From assembly GCA_905250115.1 (NCBI GenBank), contig CAJNOI010000029.1, positions 1-64,000 of the forward strand: a stretch of DNA of 64,000 nt, in the 5' to 3' direction. The DNA is from Adineta steineri. Its lineage: Eukaryota > Rotifera > Eurotatoria > Adinetida > Adinetidae. Of the stretch, positions 13,257 through 24,222 are shown in pieces. The position numbers and the translations under genes are program-made. The notes beneath the pieces were generated by a model. It did not search any database. It was not told where the DNA came from and was given only the letters and a program-made list of their open reading frames with translations. The number at the start of each line of letters is the position of its first letter. Positions within the stretch are counted from its first letter, which is position 1.

Positions 13257-15380
13257 ATGACACAAAAAGAATCAAATACAATTAATCTTGAAGATACATT
13301 TTTTCTCTATGGCCGTTCATCTAAATACAAATATCTTCTTAAACTGTCACCAACCACTCTTACAATTACAACAGTATCAAATGAAAATGAGAGTCGATCT
13401 TTACCATTAAATAATGTAAAAATCATTCCAATTGATGATATTTATGGTTGTTTATGTATGAAACCACTTATAAATTCCAAACAATGTTATTTAACATTTT
13501 ATCAATATGTTTTAAGACCACCGCAAGGTTTTAGTGGAATATTTTCGAAAAAACCACTTTTACATCGATCACAACATATATTTAGCTATGGAAAATATAA
13601 TGATTATGATACAAATCATGCTGAAGTGATTCGTTGGCATCGTCATATAGTACAGGCAATTTATTTACGACGAAATCTTCCTCGTAAGTTCGAAAAAATT
13701 TCATAAGACTAAAAAAAACAAGAACGAATGTATTTTTTTTCGATATAGTTGATATTGTACTAACAAAACGTGATAAACGTGCACTTGTATTTGTTAATCC
13801 AGCTGGTGGTGCTGGTAAAGCATATCGTCTTGTTATGGAAAATGTTGTTGGTGTTTGGAGTGAAGCTGAATTTAGTTATCAAATAGTCATAACAGGTTTT
13901 ACAAGAATATTTCAAATGAAAATTTGTAGTTTTCTTTTTTTGTATAGAATATGCTGGTCATGCTCGAGATTATGTACAATCATTAGATTTAAGTGAATGG
14001 AGTGGTATTGTAATTGCTTCCGGTGATGGACTTGTTTATGAAGTCGTGAATGGACTTTTTAGTAGAAATGATTGGCAAGAAGCGGTAAAAATGCCTATTG
14101 GACATTTACCATGTGGTTCAGGTAATGCATTTGCTGCAAGTATTATTCGTCATAGCAAGTAAGCTAGTTTATTGTATGTTATATTTTTTTTGTTAAACTC
14201 GAAATAATATAAATAGACAACCAATTGCAGAATCTATGGAAAAATTTGTTGTTCAATCTGCTATACTTATAGCTACACATCAAGTGCTGCCATATGATAT
14301 GGCTGTTATTGATACATGTGATGGACAACGAGTTTTTTCTTTTCTCAGTGTCGAATGGGCTGTTATTGCTGATGTTGATTGTGATAGTGAAAAATATCGT
14401 TTTCTTGGTTAGAAATTAACAAAAAAATTATTACAAATAATATCTTTCTGTTATAATTATTTAGGTGGAACTCGATTTACAGTCGAAGCTGTCAAACGAA
14501 TTCTACGTAAGTCTTATTCTTCATTATATAAACTCCGGATCACATTCTATTGACTTTTGTTTCTTTAAAATAACCTTCATAGATAATCTAATCTTTTGTC
14601 TCTCTTCTTTTTTATTTCTATTACATTAGATAAAAATATTCGTACATCAACATTTTATAAAAACCTATTCCAAGTAAAACGGAGATATAATATTTTGTAG
14701 AAAACTTAACTTCTTACGCTTTATTCGTTACTACCATTCTTTTTCTTTCATTAATCATGTAGAATAAATTTAGAAAATATATTTCAATATATTTATTTTA
14801 GGACCACGAATTTATACGGGTTATATCGATTATCTTCCATATGATGTTACTGATGATACTGTTCAAAGAAATCAAATAACATCCGATACAACAACGGCTC
14901 AACTTCATCATCATCTATTACCACTCAATGAACCTATATCAGTTGATCCGGCAACGAGTAAATGGCGTCGTATTGAAGGTCCATTTTCTTATGTACTTAT
15001 TACATCAAAATCTGCTTTATCACAAGATACTGTATCAACTCCACAATCAACATTAGCTGATGGTTATTTAACATTACAATTTATACGTATACGTGGTTCA
15101 ACACGTTTGAATTTAGCTAAAACATTGTTAAGTTTATCCGATGGAAAACATTTTGAATATGATTTTGTTGAATGGATGCCTGTACGTGCATTTCGTATAG
15201 TACCAGCTGCAACAGATGGAAATCTTATGATTGATGGTGAAAAAGTTCCTTATGGTAAAATAAAATTAGAATTTATATAGAAAACAAAAGTATAATTGCA
15301 TCTCTCTTTTAGGTCCTTTACAAGGTGAAGTTCTACCAAGTATTGGTCGATGTATGGGTAAACAACCTAGAGTGGATTAA
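13257..15380 (+). CDS. sphingosine kinase
   Basis: The ATG is at 13257, 19 nt after an acceptor-like TTTTTTAG; the TAA is at 15378-15380. An N-terminal PH-like lipid-kinase region is followed by the diacylglycerol-kinase-type catalytic domain: VFVNPAGGAGKA (nucleotide loop), IVIASGDGLVYEVVNGL (the SGDG signature), GHLPCGSGNAFAAS, and the sphingosine-kinase-specific ADVDCDSEKYRFLGGTRFT. The last exon contains MIDGEKVPYGPLQGEVLPS, matching the C-terminal core strand motif. The enzyme phosphorylates sphingosine to sphingosine-1-phosphate at the cytosolic face of membranes. Sphingosine kinase is preferred over ceramide kinase because of the ADVD...SEKYR block. Introns are mostly about 50 nt, but one (about 14508-14801) is near 295 nt. 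In the usual S-x-x-WGxxADVD motif the Gly is replaced (SVEWAVIADVD). It lies in tandem with macroH2A. Confidence 0.92.
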
Positions 15381-15585
15381 AACAGTTGTTTTCTAAGTAA
15401 TTCAGATAGAATATTTCCTTGGCAATTATAATTCGTTGTGATTAATTTTATCTATATACTAAATAATAATATTTTCTAGTATCTATGTCTTTCATTTTGA
15501 TTTTATTAATTTGTAATCAAGCAATATTCATGAATAAAAAATTACATCAACATTTTGATCAGTATTTGAAATAGATCGTTCTTAT

Positions 15586-18500
15586 TTAAATGCATAAATC
15601 TACTCGAATGGGGAGATAAATATCTTCAAAATTTAATTTCAATTGATGACTAGTAATTTGCCATTGATTATCACGATTATCAGTAATACAAAGTATATTT
15701 GAATTGATATCAGAAGTAATAAAATTCATGGATGTTTGATCAATAATATAATCAAATGGATATGTTCCATGAACGAGAATATTTCGTAAACGAATACTTT
15801 TTGTTGATGGTGTTATACTACCAGGTAAAGGATTGAATAAAAGACCTTTTTTATCATATCGAAGACCAGCATAACCCATCATAACTGCTTGAATAAATCC
15901 ACCATCACCAGTAAGAAAATGTGAACTATAAATAAAATAATAAATATAGAAATCTTTTCTGAACAGAAATTTACTTGAATCCATGTCCTCCAATAATATC
16001 TGGATGAATATCAACCTATATGTATATAATTTTCAAATAAATTAATTCAAAAAAAACAAAACAAACCTCATTTCGAACATGAAATTCACCATATGTACAA
16101 GCTTGTAAGGATCGATTAAATTCACCTTCAGCTTTCAATGTTTCATTTAACATAAGCCATATAATAGCATGTATAGGTCCAGTCATACCAGCATTTTCTT
16201 CACATGTTATTGGAATAAATGTTTCAGCATCATTTCGTATGATTTCTGGTGTTACATTAAAATTCATTGGATAAGTTAAGAATAGAACATCTATGAAAAA
16301 ATAATAATTAGAAAGAAAAAGAGTACTAAGTTTACCTTCAGGACACACATATGTATGTGGGGATGATGGAGGTACAGCTAAAAAGAAAAAATCAAACAGT
16401 TATATGAATATTTATTTTAATTGTTTTATCTAGCGGGTGGGCGCCGTCCGCCCTAAATTTCGATTTGTCCATCTGAAAAATGGAGCCTAGATAAAACACT
16501 GATTTATTTACCATTATCCCATTGAATATGTGTTTGAGTTGTAGCATTAAAATTTATTTTTAATTTTTTTGCTGTTTGAATCCATTCTGGATCAACATCA
16601 AATCCAAACATATTTCCAACTTCAGTTGCAAATATTAATGATACCACAGCAACTGCATTCGTTTGTATTGCATTATTAACACCAATATCACCACATTTTG
16701 ATTGTGTATTATCACACCATTCATCAACAGGCATTATTCCATTGATGGAATATGTTATATTATCTGTTTTTGTTGTTCGACTTGACCAAAATCGAGCAAT
16801 ATCACGTAAAAGTGGCCAACCAATATTTTCTAACCAAACACGATCTCGTGTAGCATAATAATACATTTGTACAGCAACTGCTACATCACCAGTTACATGT
16901 TGTTCTATACAGTTTTCCCAACCACCTTTTCCATCGCAACAACCCTACATTTATATACGAATTATTTTACAGATATTCATCTTTACTTACTTGTGGTCGA
17001 CCAAAATATGATCTAGAAAAATGTAATATATTATCTAACAGTTCATAGATATATGCTGAATACATACGCAGTCCATGCAAACATTGATCCATTATAGCCA
17101 AAGATTTTTGCAATATTATTTGATTCTTCTAAACTATTATATCGAAAACGAATTATATTAGCGGCAAGTGATGGATGAAAAGGTAGAAGAGCAGGCATCA
17201 TATACCTTAATAATAAAAGAAGACAAACAATAAAATAAAATAAATTTATTTATTTACCAATCCATATCCATAAATATCACACCTGAATAGGATTGTGAAG
17301 CTAAACCACCTGGACTAATACCATATCTAAAGAATATAATTTTATTAATATTTTATTTTAAATTTATATACATACGGCCAATCATCTCGTGAACTAGTTA
17401 ATAAATAATACAATGAACTATTTATATGTTGAGCAATATCAAGTGCTCGAGAAAATGTTCTTATAATTGTATTATTATTTGTATCCAAAAAAATTCTTGA
17501 TGATACAAATGATTGATCTTCTATTGGTTCTATATCAATACCAGATTTCCATAGATTTTGCCATGCATGAACATGTTCAATAAATAAATAATTTCGTTTA
17601 GTTAATGCTTCATCAAAACGATTAATAGCTTCTAATGTTACTGTTTTTTGATCAATAGAATCAATTCCGAAATCAATACTACTAGCAAGAGTAGAAATTA
17701 ATTGTAATGATGATGATGATGATATTGTAATTATTTCATTTGGTTGTTGAGTACAAATAGTTATATAAAGTGATCGATTATGATCATCTTGACTTAATAA
17801 AATACCTTCATAAACATTCATTGATGATGTTGATAAATTTGAATTGAAAGTAAATTTAATATCAATTTCAACACCACTACCACCTGTGCAAGTTGTTTCC
17901 GTATTATGTGTTTGATTAAGTGGATCAAAAGTGGATGAAAATGAAAATGTTACATTTTTCGATGCCGATGAAACAACAGAAAATTCAAGTACCATTACAC
18001 TTTTAAGCTAAAATAGATTTACACATAGTCTAAAAAGAAACACCTAGGTCATGTTCATCAACATATCGATGTTCTGCTCTCAGTTTTTTTAATGCTTGAA
18101 TAATTTTTTTATGTCATTGTGTTTCAATAATAGAATCGATGACACAGATAAAAACCTTGACAAAATTGTAGGAGCGAGAAAACAATACTTTGTCTGGGAC
18201 ATTTATATCTAAATTACTTCCACATACTTAATCATAAGATTATTAACATGAGAATTTGATATTTTTAACAGATAATTGTTTCTTCTGTCTCTCTTAAGAA
18301 ATTCTTTTTTGGTTATCTTGACCCAAATTTCTCTCGATATAGTAGATTCATATTAGTAATGAAAACCAAAAACCTTCGATTAGTGAAATTTCTTATTATC
18401 TTAAGATTCCTATCTATACATTCTTTCTAATTCATACACTACTCAAGGCGACAGATGGATTCGCTTTGAACATATCCATATTTTCTTAATCCTTCTAATA

Positions 18501-19556
18501 CCATGTATAGACATTTCTGCCCATGAGTAACAAAATTCAACTAATCGACATCAAATACATTCTTGTCATCAAAGGTTATATTAGAGTATGATTTATCTAT
18601 TATGTCGTAGACATCATACACATATATATATTCTTTCATCTTTGGTATATGATTATTTTCTAGTCCTTTCGGAACTTTCCTAGCTTAGCTGTGTAAATCC
18701 TATGTGACGAGAATCCTAATATATCAGATTAATTAGAATATAAATAATAAAGTTGAGTAGAGCTGAATTTTTTATGATTTCTATATATGGACAAAAAAAT
18801 TCCTTGCGTGATATCAGAAGAGTTAATATATCAAAAAATATTCTTACATTTCGACTAATAAAAACTCGATGTTCTACAATACTATCATCAAGTTTGTATC
18901 GACGTGTAAATGTCGCTTTTTCAAAATGAAGACCACTTGCAATCAATTGCCCAGATGTTATTGAACCACCAATTGGTGATGGTATTCTTGCTTTTCCTAT
19001 ATTTCCACACTACAATAAATAAATATTAATTAAAAATCCTTGTATTTTTTTACTTTGCCAATAAATAGTCCACTTTGAAATAATGATGCTGACATAACAA
19101 CTGTACCAATATAACCATTACCAATTGCAGGTAGAAAACAAAAATGTGGTTCGGGATTAGCAAATAAAAGTTTTCCTCTATCAACATCATCTTGCCAATC
19201 ATTGGGTGGTAAGAAACCTTTACGTATGTATAAATCAACATTTTGTGTAACATCATAACAACAACCAGCATCACAACCTGATGTACATGATTTTAATAAA
19301 CCATTCGTATTAAATCCTTGACATGAAGGATTGGAATTACAATGAGCAGCTAATACTTCTATATCACATTTTTTTTCATAACCTAAATAAATAATTATGA
19401 ATTGAAATTAATGTGAAATTGATTTCAACCTTCACCACATTCAAAATAAGCTATATCATGACCGACTGCATCAGTTTTTGACATTTTCAAATAATGATTC
19501 AACGAAGCAAAACATCCGTTACTAATTAAAAGTATGAATACCAATAATACCCTCAT
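15586..19556 (-). CDS. secreted GH65 glucosidase, PGGHG/ATHL1 (acid trehalase-like) type
   Basis: ATG at 19554-19556 gives MRVLLVFILLISNGCFAS, a clear signal peptide. A Cys-rich segment of about 60 residues follows (YFECGEGYEKKCDIEVLAAHC...CQGF...CTSGCDAGCC), resembling a PAN/apple-like module. The catalytic part then runs through about ten exons: AIGNGYIGTVV (N-terminal beta-sandwich start), YYYATRDRVWLENIGWPLLR, GIMPVDEW...GVNNAIQTNAVAV (proton-donor Glu region), LFLTYPMNFNVTPE, GPIHAIIW and HFLTGDGGFIQAVMMGYAGLR. These match animal PGGHG, which removes glucose from glucosyl-galactosyl-hydroxylysine of collagen, and related acid trehalases. Because it has a signal peptide, a lumenal or secreted trehalase-like role is also possible; desiccation biology makes trehalose a tempting substrate, but that is inference. 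One intron (about 18008-18847) is unusually long, and the intron near 16379-16511 contains a 75-bp palindromic insertion. Confidence 0.85.
16423..16497. repeat. 75-bp inverted-repeat insertion inside a GH65-gene intron
   Basis: GTTTTATCTAG at 16423-16433 is the exact inverse of CTAGATAAAAC at 16487-16497. The interior begins GGGTGGGCGCCGTCCGCCC, a GC-rich palindrome similar to sequence in the element at 45354-45574. It is probably a tiny non-autonomous element or fragment; no target duplication is clear. Confidence 0.45.
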
Positions 19557-21585
19557 AATACTTTCTAAATTAATAGAATACAGAAATAAAGTATGTCTTC
19601 ATTTATAGTTAAAATAAAAATCATTGGCTATAGAAATATATCCATCATAACTTGTTAAAATGAGATGAGAATTTGTTCAGAAATTATTTTTCAAAGTTAT
19701 TTAAATATGTAGGAGAATTATAAAAATTTCAAATGTGTTATAAAATATGTGAATAGCGTGTGTCACTTTTGTTCAATCAATACGACTTTTACTCGGTGAC
19801 TTATTGCAAAATAGTTACAATTATAATCTAGGAAAGTATTTTTATTTGAAAATATCATGTCGCTGATTATATTGAATATGAAAAAGAATGGATAGATATT
19901 TCCTTTTTTGTAACCTATCATTTTAATTAAAAAAAGTAGTTTTGTACCCACTCATATCTATACTTATAGCCTAATGAAAAATTATATTATATTATTCATT
20001 ATGTTGACACATGATCAACGTACAAAAAAAACTTTATTTCTAGCCGAAAGCAAATAAAAAAATAGAAGGAAAATCTTTTCTTTTTTTTTTTTCATTGTCA
20101 TTATTCCAAATAAAATCTGAATAGGTATCGTTTAGATCTATTTTTTTCATTAATAAACATGAATAGAAAGGTGACAAAGACTATTCAAGGTAATGTAGTG
20201 AAACTAGTTGTTATAATTATGACAAAGATTAATCAAAATAAGATAAACTAATAATTACAGCCCTTTCGACTTATCCAGGATCTAGTAATTGATGTTTTTC
20301 AATGTTGTTTTGATGTTGATTATCAGTTAAAGAGCTTTTACATTTGACTTGTGTAAGTACAAATTGATTTGATATTAAATTCTGATAGAATATGACAAGT
20401 GAATAGTATAATTTTGTTAGCTATAGTTTTATTCGACATATTTAGATTAGAAAGTATCGTGAATTACGATTGCGTGTAGATGTTATGAAGTGAATTATAA
20501 ATGATGATTCATTTATCATAAAAAGAACTTGTATGACAAGAAATGCATTAGATTAAATAGAATAATCTATTAGGTTATCTTGATAGATTCAACCGATAAA
20601 TATTTTTATCTATACATTCATATAGAATATCTGATTTATATAAAAAATGTTATTTTTGTAATTTGAGTAGTAATTAAGAGCATCCGAAAATATATTATCT
20701 TTCCGCAATATTTTTTTTATCAAAAGAGATCATTCAACTCAATGAATACAAAAACAGGCTTGTAAAATAAGCATAGTTTTTTAATCTTCGATCAATAAAA
20801 ATTTCGATTATTACTCATTTTATGTCATATTTTAATGGATCGTACGGTGTATTAAGTCGAGATGATCTATTATACTTGAATAATTATATAAAATAGCATC
20901 ATTAAACTAATAGGATAAGTATCACGCGATGTTTACCATTATTAGTGTAAACTCTATATTAAATTTGTAAATACTTTTTATCTTAAACAATAATGTAAAA
21001 GGTTCGTATACTAAAGTAAAGGATCAGTGAGTATATTTCCAAAAAAAAAATTATATGCTACAGATGGCCTAATAATTAGTTATTTTCGTAACGTAGAATA
21101 CATCTATCAGTATGAATTAATGTCAAGTGTTTTATATACTGATATAATATCACGCAATATACTCTACTGATCAGTCTCAACCATATAAATAAGTGCTTGA
21201 ACCGTAACTATCAGCATTGTGATAAGAAACATGAAAAAAAAGAAAGATGCATCACGAGAAAAATAGAGAAATCTGCTTAACACATTATTTTTGCTATTCT
21301 TTTTTTTTCTCTGTTTGCAATATGTCAGTTCTTTTCTTTATTTATGAATGATTTAACAGCCAGAATCACGATGGAAGAAAGAGTTAGTTCCGACATCCTT
21401 TGTCTTTTCATCCGTTTTGTTTTGTTTGCATATCGACATATTTATAATATTCTTTTTTTTTTGTTGAGTGTACTTTGTTTTGACGTTGGAGAACACTTAG
21501 ATAACATTTATTATCGTGGTTTTTATTTTTATGATTATTATATAAAATCTAGATAACTGATATTCATTTGTTATTAATTTGAATA
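19557..21585. other. intergenic, no supported gene
   Basis: AT-rich spacer of 2 kb between the 5' end of the GH65 gene (-) and a plus-strand gene. It should contain two divergent promoters. Only short open frames are present, and no RNA gene or repeat family was recognised. Confidence 0.5.
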
Positions 21586-21872
21586 ATGCAATTAGAAACG
21601 AATGGATTAATTCTAATTTTATTTGGATGTTTTATTCGTACTAGTAAGTTATATATTTCGAAAAAAAAAATAAATCAATATTTTTGTAGGTTTTGAACTT
21701 GCATGTATACAATGTACTAGTCCTATTCGACGTGTTGCACAAAATTGGGATCATTCCTGTCTAGATGGTACTCTAGCACCTGAACCATGTGAGCAACCAA
21801 TTAATGATACTAGAGGAACTTTTATAAATTGTGCATCTGCTCTCTTTAAAGTTGGATTCAATGGTAATCGAG
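21586..21872 (+). CDS. 5' part of a secreted Cys-rich (Ly6/uPAR-like?) protein, incomplete
   Basis: Exon 1 (21586-21643) encodes a signal peptide (MQLETNGLILILFGCFIRTS) and exon 2 (21690-21872) a Cys-rich segment (ACIQCTSP, then HSCLDGT, PEPCEQP and INCASALF). The CxxC start right after the signal peptide resembles the first strand of Ly6/uPAR three-finger domains. Exon 2 ends at a strong donor (GAG|GTAAGAA), so at least one more exon should exist, but none is found before the minus-strand coding region at 21925 or across the N gap. The gene is therefore partial, broken, or split by misassembly. The family call is weak. Confidence 0.5.
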
Positions 21873-21924
21873 GTAAGAAATTTATTATTTTATTAATCAA
21901 AAAAGACAGAGAAATGATTGACAT

Positions 21925-22133
21925 TTATGAATATCCGATATTCTGTGGTAAAAAATTTTCTGCAATCATACATCGAACACTTCCACCACCACATTGTTCA
22001 ATAGTTGATATATCAAAATAAACTAATTTAGTATTCGTTTCTTCAATCATATTTCGTTGTTGATTAGTTAACGAATCATAAGCTGATTTAGACATAACTA
22101 ATAAATATTCTCCTTGTTTATTTCGTATTTCAA
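21925..22133 (-). CDS. C-terminal fragment of an amidinohydrolase (CtlX / arginine-deiminase-related), cut by a gap
   Basis: About 68 residues are readable up to the N gap and end in a stop at 21925-21927. They include LLVMSKSAYDSLTNQQRNMI and then IEQCGGGSVRCMIAENFLP. The GGGSVRCM(I)AE(x)FLP ending matches the active-site Cys segment of bacterial amidinotransferase-fold hydrolases of the arginine-deiminase-related group (CtlX, citrulline utilisation hydrolase). Family members act on guanidino or ureido groups of arginine or citrulline derivatives. About three-quarters of the expected roughly 300 residues are missing because of the gap, so completeness cannot be judged. It runs against the Ly6-like fragment just upstream on the plus strand. 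Bacterial-like affinity suggests horizontal transfer, which is common in bdelloids. Confidence 0.65.
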
Positions 22134-22233
22134 NNNNNNNNNNNNNNNNNNNNNNNNNNNNNNNNNNNNNNNNNNNNNNNNNNNNNNNNNNNNNNNNNNN
22201 NNNNNNNNNNNNNNNNNNNNNNNNNNNNNNNNN
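22134..22233. other. assembly gap (100 N)
   Basis: Exactly 100 Ns, the usual placeholder length for a gap of unknown size. It truncates the amidinohydrolase. Sequence on the right side (22234-22320) does not visibly continue that gene. Confidence 0.99.
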
Positions 22234-23042
22234 TACAAAGCAAATCTTATGTATACTAATAAATACAATATATTTGTGACAATAATAAAATATGCTGCAC
22301 AATGACGTCATTTATTATTTATTTTGTAAGCACTTTGCCCTTTCCCATTATTTTATGTGAAACTGATAAAAGTACGTCCTATATTTCTTAATTGACATAG
22401 TGCTTGTCGAAGATAAAAGTAATTGCAAGCTGATTTTTATAATATACTTGATAATACTGAGCCTATTTCATGAATACTTGCGAATGTTCTAACTAGAAAT
22501 AATTTTTGTTGAACATATATCTTCATCTAATGATAATTATCAATCTTAAAAGTTTACAATAAGATTAGTTCAGAATGAAATATAGAATAATCTGATATCT
22601 TATACGAAAAAATTGACTATTTGACTCAATATTATAGAATGAGCATAGTTAACCTTTTAATATTTACTGTTCAACTAAAACAACGATTCATTCTTTCTCA
22701 TGAAGCTTATAAAATTTTTATCTAATCAATAACGAACTTATGATTATAAATAAATATTTATTTTAATATTATTGTTGTTGCCTTAAAAATCAACGAAATC
22801 AAAAGATAGTCTGTTTATTAATATGACGTAGACCTTGATACTATTAAAAATATGTTTACTTATTTGTGATCAAAACAAAAGAAATAATATCTGTCTATCC
22901 TTGGTGGTTAACTTAGAGCAAACATAAAATATATAAATAACCAGGTGTATTGTGAATATTTTTCAGCTGTATTTACATCATCTGATATTCATATTAACAG
23001 TTAAAAAAAACAATCCCTAGTATTCATTTTCATCTGATCAAC
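22234..23042. other. spacer after the gap, no supported gene
   Basis: AT-rich sequence with no coding frame, repeat or RNA gene recognised. The last part carries the lactonase promoter or leader; a weak acceptor-like CCCTAG lies near 23018-23023. Confidence 0.4.
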
Positions 23043-24222
23043 ATGCTTCTGTGGGATTGGCTAGTAAAACTTTCAGGTAGATTTTTTATTTATTTTATTT
23101 TAATTTTCATAATATTCTTCATTTTTTATTATAGTTTATTTACATATTTATCCTGAAAAGGCTTCATCTACCATTGTTTTTGTTGGTGGATATACTGGAA
23201 ATGCACCAACAGATAGCAAAGGCATATATGCTTTTCTATTAGATGAAACTAAATCAACTCTTACACCATTAGGATTATCTGTTGAAACATCAAATCCATC
23301 TTATATACTTGTTCATCCATCACATAAATATCTTTATGCAGTTAATGAACAAGATGATGGTACAGTAACTGCTTTTAAAATTGATTCAACTAAACCAGGA
23401 CGTTTAACAGTAATAAATCAACAATCATCTCGTGGTGCTGGTCCATGTTATTTATCAACAAATAAAGCTGGTGACTATATATTTGTCGCAAATTATAATA
23501 ATGGTACTGTTGCTGTATTACCAATTAATATGAATGATGGTAGTGTTAAAACATTTACTGGTTTTGATCAACAAACAGGCTCATCAGTTGATCCCGATCG
23601 ACAAACATCAGCTCATGCACATTGTATTTTACTTGATAAACACGAACAATTTGCTTTAAGTGCTGATTTAGGTTCGGATCAAATTTATCATTATAAATTT
23701 TTTTCAAATAATGGATCATTATTACGAACATCCATTACAAAAGCAGGTAGACCTGGTGATGGTCCACGACATCTTGTATTTAATTCGAATCAAAAATTTG
23801 TCTATGTTATCAATGAACTTAAATCAGAAATAACAGTTTTTACTTATTTTCCATTAATGCAATCGATTCAAACTATGTCAACCCTACCAACAAATTTTAC
23901 TGGAATGAATACAGGTGCTGAAATTGCATTTCATCCAACTAATGAAAAATATCTTTATGCATCAAATCGTGGTCATGATTCTATTGCTGTTTTTTCTGTT
24001 GATAGTAATACTGGTTATTTAACACTTATTCAACATATTAATGTTCAAGGACGTACACCAAGAGATTTTAATATTACACCCAATGGAAAATTTTTAGTTG
24101 TTGCTAATCAAGATTCAAATAATTTAGTTCTATTTACTATTGATGAAACAACTGGAAAATTAACAGCAACAGGATCATCTGTCGAAGTTAGCAAACCAAC
24201 ATGTGTGGACTATTTAGTATAA
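23043..24222 (+). CDS. seven-bladed beta-propeller lactonase (bacterial/fungal-type 6-phosphogluconolactonase)
   Basis: Exon 1 (23043-23076) and exon 2 (23135-24222) join in frame to 373 residues; only one 58-nt intron interrupts the gene. The sequence starts MLLWDWLVKL and enters the propeller at VFVGGYTGN. Repeated blade motifs follow: NPSYILVHPSHKYLYAVNE, GAGPCYLSTNKAGDYIFVANY, SAHAHCILLDKHEQFALSAD, GPRHLVFNSNQKFVYVINE, GAEIAFHPTNEKYLYASNRG and PRDFNITPNGKFLVVANQ. This is the lactonase/YbhE family, which in bacteria hydrolyses 6-phosphoglucono-delta-lactone in the oxidative pentose phosphate pathway and in fungi includes muconate cycloisomerase-like enzymes. Animals normally use an unrelated SOL/DevB-type lactonase, so horizontal origin is plausible. 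The low intron number fits a transferred gene that later gained an intron. The exact substrate is not proven. Confidence 0.88.

Noticed and set aside
22114..22311. open frames reading through the N gap on both strands
   Set aside because: Ns translate as X; continuity across a gap of unknown size is meaningless. Only the part left of the gap on the minus strand is supported.
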